The notes under the pieces: generated by a model | The model's input: the letters and a program-made list of their open reading frames with translations, nothing else | What the model was told of the DNA's origin: nothing | Databases searched by the model: none | Shown here: in pieces, positions 1-8,848 of the stretch | Layout of the letters: each line of letters begins with the position of its first letter | Numbering within the stretch: position 1 is the stretch's first letter | From: Pseudonocardia xinjiangensis | Lineage (GTDB): Bacteria; Actinomycetota; Actinomycetes; Mycobacteriales; Pseudonocardiaceae | DNA: 61,153 nucleotides | Direction of reading: 5' to 3' | Assembly (NCBI RefSeq): GCF_012911925.1 | Contig: NZ_JAAXKY010000025.1 | Span: 1 to 61,153, forward strand | Program-made: the position numbers and the translations under genes

Positions 1-2
1 CC

Positions 3-2513
3 CTCGACCCCACCCTGCCCCCACCGCCCGGCGGTGGCGACCGAACCGAACCGGTCGACATCCAGCAGGAGATGCAGCGCTCCTACATCGACTACGCGAT
101 GAGCGTCATCGTCGGCCGCGCGCTGCCGCTGGTCGAGGACGGGCTCAAGCCGGTGCACCGGCGCGTCCTGTACTCGATGGGGGAGAACGGCTTCCGCCCC
201 GACCGCAGCTACGTCAAGTGCGCGCGCGTCGTGGGCGAGGTGATGGGGAACTACCACCCGCACGGTGACTCCTCGATCTACGACGCGCTCGTGCGGCTGG
301 CCCAGCCCTGGGCGCTGCGCTACCCGCTGATCGACGGGCAGGGCAACTTCGGGTCCCGCGGCAACGACCCGGCTGCGGCGATGCGCTACACCGAGTGCCG
401 CCTGTCGCCGCTGGCCATGGCGATGCTGCAGGACATCGACGAGGAGACCGTCGACTTCGCCGACAACTACGACGGCAAGACGCAGGAGCCACTCGTCCTG
501 CCGTCGCGGGTGCCCAACCTGCTCATCAACGGCAGCGCCGGGATCGCCGTCGGCATGGCCACCAACGTGCCGCCGCACAACCTGCGTGAGGTCGGCGCCG
601 GCGTCGTGTGGGCGCTGGACAACTGGGAGGCCACCGACGAGGAGCTGCTCGCCGCGCTCATGGAGCGCGTCAAGGGCCCCGACTTCCCCACCGCCGGGCT
701 GATCGTCGGCCGCGACGGCATCGAGCAGGCGTACCGCACGGGTCGCGGCTCGGTGCGGATGCGCGCCGTGGTGGAGGTCGAGGAGGACGCCAAGGGGCGC
801 GCCATCCTCGTGGTCACCGAGCTGCCCTACCAGGTCAACCCGGACAACCTGATCGAGTCGATCGCCGCGCAGCACCGCGACGGCAAGATCGCCGGGATCG
901 CCGAGATCAACGACGAGTCCTCCGACCGCGTCGGCATGCGCATCGTCATCACGCTCAAGCGGGACGCCGTCGCCAAGGTCGTGCTGAACAACCTCTACAA
1001 GCACACCCAGCTGCAGTACGGCTTCGGCGTCAACATGCTGGCGATCGTCGACGGCGTGCCGCGCACCCTGCGGCTCGACCAGGTGGTGCGCAACTACATC
1101 CGCCACCAGATCGAGGTCATCGTCCGGCGCACCCGCTACCGCCTCCGCAAGAAGGAGGAGCGGGCCCACATCCTGCGCGGCTACGTCAAGGCGCTCGACG
1201 CGCTCGACGAGGTCATCGCGCTGATCCGCGCGTCGGAGACGGTCGACGTCGCCCGCGACGGCCTGATCCAGCTGCTCGACGTCGACGAGATCCAGGCCCA
1301 GGCGATCCTCGACATGCAGCTGCGGCGCCTCGCCGCACTCGAGCGCCAGAAGATCATCGACGAGCTCGCCGAGATCGAGCGGGAGATCGCCGACCTGCAG
1401 GACATCCTCGCCAGGCCCGAGCGCCAGCGGCAGATCGTCCGCGACGAGCTCACCGAGATCGTCGAGAAGCACGGCGACGACCGGCGCACCCGCATCGTGG
1501 CCGACGACGGCGACGTCACCAACGAGGACCTCATCGCCGTCGAGGACGTGGTCGTCACGATCACGCAGACCGGCTATGCGAAGCGCACGAAGACCGACCT
1601 CTACCGGGCGCAGAAGCGCGGCGGCAAGGGCGTGCAGGGCGCCACGCTGAAGCAGGACGACATCGTCGCCCACTTCTTCGTGTGCTCCACACACGACTGG
1701 ATGCTGTTCTTCACCAACAAGGGGCGGGTCTACCGGCTCAAGGCCTACGAGCTGCCGGAAGCCAACCGCAACGCCCGCGGCCAGCACGTCGCCAACCTGC
1801 TCGCCTTCCAGCCCGACGAGCACATCGCCCAGGTCATGCAGATCAGCGACTACCAGGCGGCGCCCTACCTGGTGCTCGCCACCCGCACCGGCCTGGTGAA
1901 GAAGTCGCGGCTCACCGACTTCGACTCGCCCCGCACGGGCGGCCTGATCGGCATCAACCTGCGCGAGGACGACGAACTGGTCGGTGCGGTGCTCTGCTCG
2001 GCTGAGGACGACCTGCTGCTGGTGTCCGCCGAGGGCCAGTCCATCCGGTTCACGGCCAGCGACGAGGTGCTCCGGCCGATGGGACGCGCCACGTCCGGGG
2101 TGCTGGGGATGCGCTTCAACTCGGGCGACCGGCTGCTTTCGCTCGGCGTCGTCCAGCAGGACAAGTTCGTGCTGGTCGCCACGGCGGGCGGCTACGCGAA
2201 ACGTACGCCGATCGAGGACTACCCCGTGCAGGGTCGCGGGGGTAAGGGTGTTCTCACGCTTCAGTACGACCGGCGCCGTGGCACTCTGGTTGGCGCGCTC
2301 ATCGTCGGCATCGACGACGAGCTGTACGCGATCACCTCGACCGGAGGGGTGATTCGCACGTCGGCCCGCGAGGTACGCAAGGCCGGCCGTCAGACGAAGG
2401 GAGTGCGCCTGATGAATCTCGGTGAAAGCGCCACCCTCCTGGCGGTCGCCCGCAACGCGGAGGACGACGCGGACGATGCGGACCTGAACGGCGCTACCAC
2501 CGCCGAGCAGTGA
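3..2513 (+). CDS. gyrA: DNA gyrase subunit A, 5' end outside window
   Basis: Catalytic breakage-reunion subunit of gyrase, which introduces negative supercoils with GyrB. The reading frame is already open at base 3 and reads into the family start region ([19 protein letters not shown]), so the true start lies just upstream of the window and only a few residues are missing. The active-site tyrosine is in [11 protein letters not shown]. The quinolone-resistance region reads [17 protein letters not shown]: Ser at the position where M. tuberculosis has Ala90, and Asp at the position of Asp94. The C-terminal half has beta-pinwheel repeats with the GyrA-box-like [10 protein letters not shown] and the acidic tail usual in actinobacteria. 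It is followed by a DUF3566 gene, as in other actinobacteria. Confidence 0.98.
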   Translation, partial: LDPTLPPPPGGGDRTEPVDIQQEMQRSYIDYAMSVIVGRALPLVEDGLKPVHRRVLYSMGENGFRPDRSYVKCARVVGEVMGNYHPHGDSSIYDALVRLAQPWALRYPLIDGQGNFGSRGNDPAAAMRYTECRLSPLAMAMLQDIDEETVDFADNYDGKTQEPLVLPSRVPNLLINGSAGIAVGMATNVPPHNLREVGAGVVWALDNWEATDEELLAALMERVKGPDFPTAGLIVGRDGIEQAYRTGRGSVRMRAVVEVEEDAKGRAILVVTELPYQVNPDNLIESIAAQHRDGKIAGIAEINDESSDRVGMRIVITLKRDAVAKVVLNNLYKHTQLQYGFGVNMLAIVDGVPRTLRLDQVVRNYIRHQIEVIVRRTRYRLRKKEERAHILRGYVKALDALDEVIALIRASETVDVARDGLIQLLDVDEIQAQAILDMQLRRLAALERQKIIDELAEIEREIADLQDILARPERQRQIVRDELTEIVEKHGDDRRTRIVADDGDVTNEDLIAVEDVVVTITQTGYAKRTKTDLYRAQKRGGKGVQGATLKQDDIVAHFFVCSTHDWMLFFTNKGRVYRLKAYELPEANRNARGQHVANLLAFQPDEHIAQVMQISDYQAAPYLVLATRTGLVKKSRLTDFDSPRTGGLIGINLREDDELVGAVLCSAEDDLLLVSAEGQSIRFTASDEVLRPMGRATSGVLGMRFNSGDRLLSLGVVQQDKFVLVATAGGYAKRTPIEDYPVQGRGGKGVLTLQYDRRRGTLVGALIVGIDDELYAITSTGGVIRTSAREVRKAGRQTKGVRLMNLGESATLLAVARNAEDDADDADLNGATTAEQ

Positions 2514-2562
2514 TGCGCCGAGCCGGCAACACCCCACCTGGCCCCGAGGAGACGTTCACCTC

Positions 2563-3579
2563 GTGAACGACAAGACGCGAAAATCGAGTGAGCCCGACGG
2601 CCGTGGCCGGGTGACCACCGGAGAGTCCGCTGCTGCTCAGCAGCGTGCTGATGGCGCCGAGGTCGCCGCTCCGGAGGGGGCCGCGGGTTCCGCAGAGGCG
2701 CCTGTCGCGAACGGGGCCGGCGCCCCTGCCGGTACACCGGCCCAGGAACCGGTCGCTCCCGCGGTGCGCGTGTCGGAGGGTGCCGTCGCACGGCCGAAGG
2801 ACGAGCGCGACTCGCCCCTGCTCGATCCGGAGGGGCCCGAGGCGGTCACCACGGAGTTGCGGTTGACCACAGCGGAGAACGGCTCCGGCCCGCAGCCGGC
2901 GCCGGAGCCCGCGGAGGCCTCTCGTGCTGCGGCGGCGCGTCCGTCCTCGGGATCGTCGGGCGCGCGTCCCGCCGCGTCTCCAGGTCCGGCTCCGTCCCCT
3001 GGCCCGGCAGCGGGGCCGCCACCGTGGCACCGGATGCCGGGGAAGGACGCGCCGGAGAAGCCCGAGAAGGCCGCCGACGAGCGACCTGCCGGTGGCCTGC
3101 TCGAAGAAGCCCCCACCACCTTCCTCGAGCCCGCCACCCACGGCGACGGTTCGTCGGAGACCGAGCCAGCGGCGGACAGCGACTCGCTCGCGACCGGTCG
3201 GCCCAGGCGTAGCCGCCCGCCGCGCCAGGCGGCGCTGCAGCTCAAGCGCCTCGATCCGTGGTCGGTACTGAAGCTCGGTCTCGTGCTGGCCGTGGTGCTG
3301 TTCTTCATCTGGATGGTCGCGATCGGGGTGCTGTACGGCATCCTCGACGGGATGGGTGTCTGGGACCGGCTCAACGGCACCTACGCCGACCTGGTGTCGG
3401 GTGAGACCCCGACCGGCAGCCCGCTGATCAGTGCCGGGCGCGTGTTCGGGCTCGCGGCGGTCATCGGCGCGATCAACAGCCTGCTCTTCGCCGTCGCCGT
3501 CACGATCGGGGCGTTCGTCTACAACGTGTCGGCCGACCTCGTCGGCGGCATCGAGGTCACGCTCTCCGAGCGCGACTGA
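2563..3579 (+). CDS. DUF3566 domain membrane protein
   Basis: A 338-residue protein with a GTG start 49 bases after the gyrA stop. Residues 1 to about 220 are low-complexity, rich in Pro, Ala, Glu and Ser and probably disordered and cytoplasmic. The last ~115 residues form the conserved DUF3566 region: RLDPWSVLKLGLVLAVVLFF begins the first membrane helix, and a second helix near residues 290-320 runs through AAVIGAINSLLFAVAVTIGA. The homologue occupies the same place after gyrA in mycobacteria (Rv0007). The biochemical function is unknown; the conserved position suggests a link to cell envelope or division, which is inference. Confidence 0.9.
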   Translation: MNDKTRKSSEPDGRGRVTTGESAAAQQRADGAEVAAPEGAAGSAEAPVANGAGAPAGTPAQEPVAPAVRVSEGAVARPKDERDSPLLDPEGPEAVTTELRLTTAENGSGPQPAPEPAEASRAAAARPSSGSSGARPAASPGPAPSPGPAAGPPPWHRMPGKDAPEKPEKAADERPAGGLLEEAPTTFLEPATHGDGSSETEPAADSDSLATGRPRRSRPPRQAALQLKRLDPWSVLKLGLVLAVVLFFIWMVAIGVLYGILDGMGVWDRLNGTYADLVSGETPTGSPLISAGRVFGLAAVIGAINSLLFAVAVTIGAFVYNVSADLVGGIEVTLSERD

Positions 3580-3659
3580 CCCCCGACCGGCGGTCCTCCG
3601 GAAGGGGGAGCCGGTGGGGGGCGGCTGGAGACGCTGGGGTAATCTCGTCTCCGCCGCAG

Positions 3660-3733
3660 GGGCCCATAGCTCAGTTGGTTAGAGCGCGTCGCTGATAACG
3701 ACGAGGTCGCTGGTTCAAATCCAGCTGGGCCCA
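3660..3733 (+). tRNA. tRNA-Ile (GAT anticodon)
   Basis: A 74-nt cloverleaf. The 5' acceptor GGGCCCA pairs with TGGGCCC at 3726-3732, followed by discriminator A. The D-arm AGCTCAGTTGGTTAGAGC, anticodon loop CTGATAA with GAT, and T-arm GCTGGTTCAAATCCAGC are all present. CCA is not encoded. It sits between the DUF3566 gene and the DLW-39 peptide, the conserved actinobacterial arrangement. Confidence 0.97.
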
Positions 3734-3767
3734 CTACCCATCCCCGGGACAGGCAGGACGTGAACCC

Positions 3768-3881
3768 GTGAAGAAGATCATCGCTGTCGTCGCCGCAATC
3801 GCCGCAGGCGCCCTTGTGTTCTCGAAGGTCCGTGCGTCCCGTTCGGACAACGACCTCTGGCATGACGCCACCAACAACTGA
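3768..3881 (+). CDS. DLW-39 family small protein
   Basis: A 37-residue protein too short for most gene callers. A GTG start at 3768 opens MKKIIAVVAAIAAGALVFSK, one hydrophobic segment that could be a membrane anchor or signal-like helix, then the diagnostic Asp-Leu-Trp motif in SDNDLWHDATNN. This tiny family sits between the tRNA-Ile and tRNA-Ala genes near gyrA in many actinobacteria. AGGCAGGACG upstream is a plausible ribosome binding site. Function unknown; the call rests on the DLW motif, length and conserved position. Confidence 0.85.
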   Translation: MKKIIAVVAAIAAGALVFSKVRASRSDNDLWHDATNN

Positions 3882-3893
3882 GCCTGGTGTGCT

Positions 3894-3912
3894 CCCGCCC
3901 ACCGCGGGCGGG
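3894..3912 (+). terminator. hairpin after DLW-39 gene
   Basis: CCCGCCC and GGGCGGG make a perfect 7-bp stem around a 5-nt loop, 12 bases past the DLW-39 stop and 19 bases before tRNA-Ala. There is no U-tract, as is common in high-GC actinobacteria, so termination strength is uncertain. Confidence 0.5.
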
Positions 3913-3931
3913 TAACGTCCTCGCTCAGCAT

Positions 3932-4007
3932 GGGGACGTAGCTCAATTGGCAGAGCACCGCCTTTGCAAGGCGGGGGTTAGGGGTTCGATTCCCCTCGTC
4001 TCCACCA
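3932..4007 (+). tRNA. tRNA-Ala (TGC anticodon), integration target
   Basis: A complete cloverleaf: acceptor GGGGACG pairs with CGTCTCC at 3997-4003 with one G-U pair; D-arm AGCTCAATTGGCAGAGC; anticodon stem-loop CCGCCTTTGCAAGGCGG with TGC; T-arm AGGGGTTCGATTCCCCT. Discriminator A4004 is followed by an encoded CCA. The 3' half from 3963 onward recurs at 9248, so this tRNA is the attachment site of the adjoining element, and integration left the tRNA intact. Confidence 0.97.
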
Positions 4008-4019
4008 GCAATAACGGCC
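3963..4019 (+). repeat. attL, 57-bp direct repeat copy 1
   Basis: Starts TTTGCAAGGCGGGGGTTAGG and ends AGCAATAACGGCC. It is identical to 9248-9304 over 57 bases and diverges immediately on both sides. It overlaps the 3' half of tRNA-Ala, the usual position for tyrosine-recombinase attachment sites. Confidence 0.93.
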
Positions 4020-4045
4020 CCTAGCGAGATCGTCAGGCCAGGGGC

Positions 4046-4065
4046 CGTGCCACATACGTGCCACA
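4046..4065. promoter_or_regulatory. candidate integrase arm-type sites, left
   Basis: Two copies of CGTGCCACA at 4046-4054 and 4057-4065, an 11-bp period (one helical turn), lie between attL and the integrase stop. The same pair with the same period occurs at 9143-9162 near attR. Paired direct repeats flanking a tRNA core fit arm-type integrase binding sites; binding itself is inferred. Confidence 0.55.
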
Positions 4066-4069
4066 CCGC

Positions 4070-5144
4070 TCATGAGCTGTCCTCCTTCGCGGCGCCTGCC
4101 CTGCGACCCATCTCCGCGGCGATCTCACGGTCCCGGCGATCGGTCGAGTGCTGGTAGCGCATCGCTGCACGGACTGTGCTGTGTCCCATTCGGCGCATGA
4201 GTTCGCGGGTGGTCGCGCCAGCCTCGGCGGCGAGCTGGTTACCGGTGTGTCGCAGGTCGTGAAAGTGGAAGTTGGCTGGCAGGCCCACCGCCTGCACAGT
4301 CGACGACCACCTCGTCGCGCGACGGAAGTTGCTGCGCCGCAGTCGGCCGCCCAGCTCACCGAGGAACACGAACGCCGCGGGATCTTCTTCGACGTGCTCG
4401 GCGACGTGCCCCATGAGATCGGGCAGGACCAGCGTTGGCACGGCCACCGTACGGACGCCGGCGTCGGACTTGGTGTGCCCGTCGGCGAGCGTGCCATCGT
4501 CGCGTTCGCTCAGGGTTCTCGTCACTTCGACGATGCCGTTGACCAGGTCGATGTCGACTCGGCGCAGGTTCACCAGCTCACCCCACCGCAGGCTCGTGAA
4601 CGCCCCCAGCAGCACGAGCGTCCGGAACCGCGCGGGTACTGCATCTGCCAGCGCGTAGACCTGTAGCACCGTGGCAACCGGGCGGGCCGCCTCCCGCTCG
4701 CGGTCTGCCCCCTTGATCCGGCAGGGGTTCCGCTTGATCATCCCGTCGTCGACCGCGGTGTACAGGATCGCCCGCAGCAGCCGGTACACCTTCGCCGCCC
4801 GGTTCTCGCCCATCCCGCCGTCGAGTAGTTGCGCCCGCCACTGCCGGACTGTCGAGGTCCCGATCTCACCGACAGGAAGCGCGCCGAGGTGCGGGTCGAT
4901 GTGGTTGCGGAAGATGCCCTCGTAGTCGTCGCGCGTCCGAGGCCGCAGAGTGCGCTCTTTGATCCAGCGTTGCCCGAAGTCGCCGAGCTTTACCGCGGAC
5001 TGCCACGGGTCGATCCAGTCTCCCCGGAGGACCTCCGACTCGGTGATCGTCAGCCACTGATCGGCATCGCGTTTGGTGAGGAACGGGATGGCCAGGCTGG
5101 GGCAGTGGAGTTGCGGATGGGGTGAAGCGGGTGCGGCATCTCAT
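4070..5144 (-). pseudogene. tyrosine integrase, frameshifted N-terminus
   Basis: Site-specific recombinase for the tRNA-Ala site. The catalytic half is intact: first Arg in TSLRWGELVNLR, HDLRHT box, GHSTVRAAMRYQHS containing the second His-box and the candidate Tyr nucleophile. Upstream of the first in-frame ATG (4813) the frame stays open to 5140 and encodes a typical core-binding region (FGQRWIKERTLRPRTRDDYE), but contains no ATG, GTG or TTG. A well-placed start with a GAGGAGG site lies at 5144 in another frame, so a frameshift near 5085 probably separates start from body. If the shortened protein starting at 4813 (247 residues) is made it would lack the DNA core-binding domain. Confidence 0.8.
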
Positions 5145-5583
5145 TGACCTCCTCGAGGGCTACCACACGGCATCCCGGACGCAGGCTTGTCAGGATCGGC
5201 CGGCGGAACGGTGACAGGCTGCGCCCGGGATGCCGCGCGGTCGGGCTGCGCCAGGTCGACGAGATGCCACACAGATCCGTTGTGGCTCGGATACCCGGTG
5301 GTCGGCTGGTGGCTGTGCGGGCTGGCCGGGCCGCCGATGAGTGACTAACTGAGTGACAACCGCTGTGCAGGAGTGCGAACGGAGCCGGACTTTGGCGGAC
5401 ACTGTCGCCAGCAGGAGGGCACCATCGAGCCGGTTCCGACACCTCGCGCGAGTGGCTGGCAGTCAAAGGGCGCCCGGCGAAGCGGGCTCGGGCGGACGAT
5501 CTTTGCTGCTGGGCGGTGATCGGCTGGCTCCCTAACCCAATGGCGCTCCTGTCCCACGCTGCGGCAGGGTGATGCTCGTGACC
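5145..5583. other. non-coding relic stretch in element
   Basis: About 440 bases with no convincing coding frame: the open frames have skewed, low-complexity translations and no family signature. It contains the 5338-5467 repeat that is related to 9006-9135. Probably the remains of deleted element genes, such as an excisionase region. Confidence 0.5.
5338..5467. repeat. diverged 130-bp repeat, copy A
   Basis: A 26-bp block ending CTGAGTGACAACCGC (5338-5363) and a 12-mer CTGGCAGTCAAA (5456-5467) recur at 9006-9031 and 9124-9135 with an identical 92-bp spacing, and partial matches between them such as CCAGCAGG. The two segments are homologous ends or interior blocks of related elements. Confidence 0.65.
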
Positions 5584-6129
5584 ATGAGGCCGACGTTACA
5601 TCTCACGGTCGGCTTGCCGGGGGTGGGCAAGACGACCCTTGCGCGCGAGTTGGAGCGGGGCAGCGGAGCCCTGCGGCTGACGCCTGATGAGTGGATGGTG
5701 CCGCTGTTCGGAGTCCGGTGGGTCGACTTCGGGGGGAAGCGCGACGTTCTGGAGGGTCGGCTTATCTGGGTTGCCCGCCACGTCTTGCGGGTGGGTGGCT
5801 CCGTGATCCTGGACTTCGGATGCTGGTCTAGTGACGAGCGATACGCTCTCCGCGTGATCGCCGAGCTCGCCGATGCGGACTTCGAGCTACACTACGTGAC
5901 TCTTCCGGAGGAGGAGCGCAGAGAACGAGCGACGGCGCGGTGGCGCGAGGCTCCCGAGGAGACCTTCGAGATGACCGTGGCCGATCACGAGCGATTCCTA
6001 GGGTCCTTCACGCCCCCGACGGCGGCCGAGTTCGAAGGTTCTTCGATCCCTCCGCCTCCAGTACCGTTCGGCAGCTGGCCCGCCTGGGCGTCTGATCGAT
6101 GGCCCACGCTCCCGCGTCTGGACATGTGA
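5584..6129 (+). CDS. AAA-type P-loop kinase, zeta-toxin-like fold
   Basis: A 181-residue protein from ATG 5584 (GTG 5569 and ATG 5572 are alternatives). Walker A is GLPGVGKTT at residues 9-17. A LTPDEW segment near residue 37 is the usual Asp-bearing site of small P-loop kinases, followed by a helix-rich lid with many Arg/Glu residues (EEERRERATARW). This is the architecture of the ATP-binding 'AAA family' proteins related to zeta toxins and chloramphenicol phosphotransferase-like kinases, common as cargo on actinobacterial elements. The substrate is unknown and no antitoxin-like partner lies next to it, so a toxin role is unsupported. Confidence 0.75.
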   Translation: MRPTLHLTVGLPGVGKTTLARELERGSGALRLTPDEWMVPLFGVRWVDFGGKRDVLEGRLIWVARHVLRVGGSVILDFGCWSSDERYALRVIAELADADFELHYVTLPEEERRERATARWREAPEETFEMTVADHERFLGSFTPPTAAEFEGSSIPPPPVPFGSWPAWASDRWPTLPRLDM

Positions 6130-6382
6130 GCGGTGCCCAGGCGGGCGTGGACTCGGAGCATTCCCGGAGCGGGCCGGGTAGGCGTGCCCGACCTCTGCTG
6201 ACACAGGACGTCAGGAAACCGCAGATCAGGTGGCACAAGGCGGCACCGGACGTCGGCACTCAAGCTGTCGCTTCCAGGTTCACACCGATGAGTTCGGGCG
6301 TCCACTTCGGGCCGTCCTGGAGGGCGTGACGACTCCGGCTACAACGCCGAGTTATTGATCAACTCCGAGCAAGCGGTCGCGT

Positions 6383-6586
6383 TCACGATGAATGCGAGCC
6401 TCGAACTGTTGCGGAGGACTGCCGGTCCAGCTGTCCAGTCGTGGTGAGGGCGAACAGGACGCCCAGCGCGAAGTGCCATTCCTTGCCCGGTGGATCGGAG
6501 GGTGTGTCGCGTACGTTCTCCACTCGGGCCAGTGCCCCCTCGATAAGTTCTGCCGGCGTTGGTCGTGGTGGGTTCTCGGCGGTCAT
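6383..6586 (-). CDS. hypothetical small protein
   Basis: A 67-residue frame opening MTAENPPRPTPAELIEGALA and continuing with a helix-like segment and WHFALGVLFALTTTG. Residue composition is balanced and unlike the Arg/Pro-rich shadow frames around it, which is the main support. I do not recognise a family. The ribosome binding site is weak. It lies alone between the P-loop kinase and the secreted protein inside the integrated element. Confidence 0.4.
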   Translation of the reverse strand: MTAENPPRPTPAELIEGALARVENVRDTPSDPPGKEWHFALGVLFALTTTGQLDRQSSATVRGSHSS

Positions 6587-6775
6587 GCGCCGATGATGCC
6601 CACGCTGCGCCGCTGGTCAAAGGGCCCGGTACAGATCCGGTACAGTGGCAGCTGATCTGGGGTATCACAGGACGACACGCCCTGACACTGCTCGGCAGCT
6701 CAGAGCGTTGCGGGGCTGAAAGCCCCTGGTTGGACACGGTTCACCAACTACCGCTGACACAGGTCGCGCTGTCGA

Positions 6776-7507
6776 TTACGTCAAGTTCGTTGATCGTCGG
6801 CGCCGTACGCGAACGACCAGCACGCATGTCAGAACGATGACCCCGCCGAGCGCGCCGAGCGCGCCGAGCGCGATGACCCACCCCAGAATTGGCGACTCGG
6901 CGGGCGCCGCAGATGAAACCGCACCAGCAGGAGCAGCCGACGTCGAGGGTGAGGCTGGCAGCTCGTGGGTCGCAGTGCAGTTGTTGTCGGAGTACGGCGA
7001 CGTGGAGTTGATCGGATGGAACTCGTACCGCTGGCCGGTCACGTAGGAGCGATCCACCGACGTGGCGGCGCCCCCGCCGGGAGGGTCGATGGCATCCGTG
7101 CCGCGCACCTCCACCATCAAGCCCGCGTCCGTCCGAACCTGAGCGATGCGCCCCGCTCGTGTCGTCTGAATGACGGTGCCGCTGAAGGCCGCATCCGATA
7201 GCCGCGGAGTTCCGGCCGCGCAGGATGCCCACGCTGGCGATGCTGCCCCTACGGACAGCACGAACAGGTGCGCCGCCGTCAGTAGCACCGTCACCACGAT
7301 CATCCAACGAGCGCCCGGCTTCCGGCGAGACCTCGTGCGACTCAGCCTGCACTCACCAACTGATTGCGCAACCGACGCCGACACGTCCGCGATACTCCCA
7401 TCCTGCCGCGCTTCCGCCCTGGGCACCCTGCCGACATCCCTGTGGACCTCTGCCCGACCGTTACCCCGGGTCGCCGATGCGCCGTGAGCCGCCCTCAGCC
7501 GCTTCAA
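6776..7507 (-). CDS. secreted/anchored hypothetical protein
   Basis: A longest frame of 243 residues; the true start is uncertain. GTG at 7384 (residue 42) or ATG at 7303 (residue 69) fit better, because the signal-like helix IVVTVLLTAAHLFVLSVGAA begins at residue 70 after a basic RSRRKPGARW stretch and ends in ASPAWA, a plausible cleavage site. The exported part has two Cys (SCAAGTP and DNNCTATHEL) that could form a disulfide, then an Ala/Ser/Pro linker, a C-terminal membrane helix (LGWVIALGALGALGGVIVLT) and a basic RVRRRR tail. This resembles an anchored cell-surface protein. No family recognised; likely cargo of the element. Confidence 0.6.
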   Translation of the reverse strand: MKRLRAAHGASATRGNGRAEVHRDVGRVPRAEARQDGSIADVSASVAQSVGECRLSRTRSRRKPGARWMIVVTVLLTAAHLFVLSVGAASPAWASCAAGTPRLSDAAFSGTVIQTTRAGRIAQVRTDAGLMVEVRGTDAIDPPGGGAATSVDRSYVTGQRYEFHPINSTSPYSDNNCTATHELPASPSTSAAPAGAVSSAAPAESPILGWVIALGALGALGGVIVLTCVLVVRVRRRRSTNLT

Positions 7508-7544
7508 TTACGCCTCGGGTCAACGTGCGTCTGATGGGCTGGAG

Positions 7545-7563
7545 AGGCAGCAGAGAGGCATCA
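7545..7563. repeat. 19-bp repeat, left copy of second att relic
   Basis: AGGCAGCAGAGAGGCATCA; 17 of 19 bases match 7774-7792, in the same orientation. The two copies flank a tRNA-3'-end-like sequence at 7668-7700, which suggests arm-type sites around another attachment core. Confidence 0.5.
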
Positions 7564-7667
7564 CCAGCATCGGCACATGCTGATTTCGCCGAGCGCTCGA
7601 TGGCACTACTACCAACCGCAACGGTCCTGAGCGGCACGACAGGACACGCCAAATCCGCGTTCACACC

Positions 7668-7700
7668 GAAAAGGTCACTGGTTCGATTCCATTATCGCCA
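7668..7700 (+). repeat. tRNA 3'-end-like fragment, probable att core
   Basis: Reads AAAAGGTCACTGGTTCGATT then CCATTATCGCCA: the variable loop, T-arm and acceptor side of a tRNA, with GGTTCGATTCC as the T-loop consensus. There is no upstream D-arm or anticodon arm and the T-stem is imperfect, so it is not a functional tRNA. It lies just beyond the 3' end of an integrase fragment, as an att core would. Confidence 0.5.
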
Positions 7701-7773
7701 TAGCAAATGTCCTGTTCAGAGGCTCTTTTGAGAGCTTCCGACCAGATCGCGTTCGTCGTTGTATTAGCGCGAT

Positions 7774-7792
7774 AGGCAGCAGGAAGGCATCA
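7774..7792. repeat. 19-bp repeat, right copy of second att relic
   Basis: AGGCAGCAGGAAGGCATCA, overlapping the stop codon of the integrase fragment at 7790. Partner of 7545-7563. The position directly at an integrase 3' end matches the left arm-site position in the tRNA-Ala element. Confidence 0.5.
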
Positions 7793-8068
7793 GGCGGGCA
7801 CGAGGGCGCCAGTCGGGCCGTCCTCCGGCGTCTGGTCGTCGAGCTCACGCAAGATGCGAAAGGAGTCGTCGGTGCGGCGTGTGTAGAGATCCAGCGTCGT
7901 CGACGCGCGCTCGTGGCCCATTACCCGCTGCACCATGTACTTCTTTGCAAGTTCGGTCGGGTGGCGTCGAGCCGCTCCGAGATCAGGAAGGCGTGGGCTG
8001 GTGGTCTCGGGCTGCGCCGGGTCGACGTGCCGCCGTACGACCTTCGAAGTGGCTCGGCAGCGGTTCAT
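7790..8068 (-). pseudogene. tyrosine integrase C-terminal fragment
   Basis: The last ~50 residues are clearly the end of a tyrosine recombinase: YMVQRVMGHERASTTLDLYT carries the second His-box and a Tyr in the catalytic position, followed by an acidic tail. Residues before that do not contain the HDLRHT box and look frameshifted, and the catalytic Arg region is absent. It is unlike the integrase at 4070-5144 in sequence, so it comes from a different element. Confidence 0.7.
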
Positions 8069-8092
8069 CCGAGAGGCCGTCCAGGATGTGCT

Positions 8093-8848
8093 CTAAGTGT
8101 GTAAGGGGACCGCGGAAAGCACGCTGGGGTGGGCATTCGCCATCGCGTACCCAGCGCCGGCCCAACGGAGAAGGCTCAGGTCGTTCGGCATGTCGCCGAA
8201 TGCAATCACCTCGGACCTGTTGACTCCCAACGAGCCACAAAGGCCCGCCACCGTGCTGGCCTTCGTTACCCCGGGCGCGCTGACTTCTAGCGGACCCACC
8301 GCGCTCGAACAGGTGATTTCAGCAACCTGCTGCACTGCCTCGGCCGCAATCGACAGCATCGAGTACGTATCCAGCCGGGGTGACCAGGCGAGCAGCTTGA
8401 CGATCGGGTCCCCGACCCCCCAAAGCTGTTCCGCGTCATCGATGCGTACTCGGGCTCCCTTCCGATCGTCGGGGCTGGGCCAGTCGTAACCGGGTCCGTC
8501 GTATGCCATTCGTCCGGTATCGACAGCGAACCTGACATCTGGAAGCGTTCCAGCGAGGGCCTTGACGACCTCACGCACCGTTTTCACCTCCAGGGCGTGC
8601 ACCTCGGCGAAGACGTGCGACGACAGGGTGTAGACGATGGCGCCGTTGCTGCAGACTGCAGGACCCGACAGGCGAAGACGCTCGGCGAGTTTGTCTAGCT
8701 GTCGGGGAGGGCGAGCGGTCACGAACACCACTGTCGCCCCGAGCTCGGTTATCGCTCGCAAGGCCGCCAGCGTCCGATCGGACACCGCGCCGTCGGGCCG
8801 CAGGAGCGTACCGTCAAGATCGGTAGCGATCAGTCGAGGCAGCAACAC
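8093..8848 (-). CDS. Cof-type HAD phosphatase, C-terminally truncated
   Basis: HAD superfamily, class IIB (Cof). Motif I DLDGTLLRPDGAVS near residue 9 gives the Asp nucleophile and the acid/base Asp; motif II is VVFVTARPPRQLD; motif IV is VIAFGDMPNDLSLLRWAG. Start chosen at GTG 8848, just before LLPRLIATDLDGT; the frame can be extended to 9064 but that sequence is not family-like. The protein (251 residues) ends abruptly at AHPSVLSAVPLHT, where family members continue about 20 residues further, so the 3' end was probably replaced during element decay. Activity may still be possible since all catalytic motifs are present. Substrate unknown, usually small phosphates. Confidence 0.78.
   Translation of the reverse strand: MLLPRLIATDLDGTLLRPDGAVSDRTLAALRAITELGATVVFVTARPPRQLDKLAERLRLSGPAVCSNGAIVYTLSSHVFAEVHALEVKTVREVVKALAGTLPDVRFAVDTGRMAYDGPGYDWPSPDDRKGARVRIDDAEQLWGVGDPIVKLLAWSPRLDTYSMLSIAAEAVQQVAEITCSSAVGPLEVSAPGVTKASTVAGLCGSLGVNRSEVIAFGDMPNDLSLLRWAGAGYAMANAHPSVLSAVPLHT

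Noticed and set aside
7668..7700. A functional tRNA gene
   Set aside because: Only the T-arm and acceptor-like end are present; no D-arm, anticodon arm or matching 5' acceptor strand.
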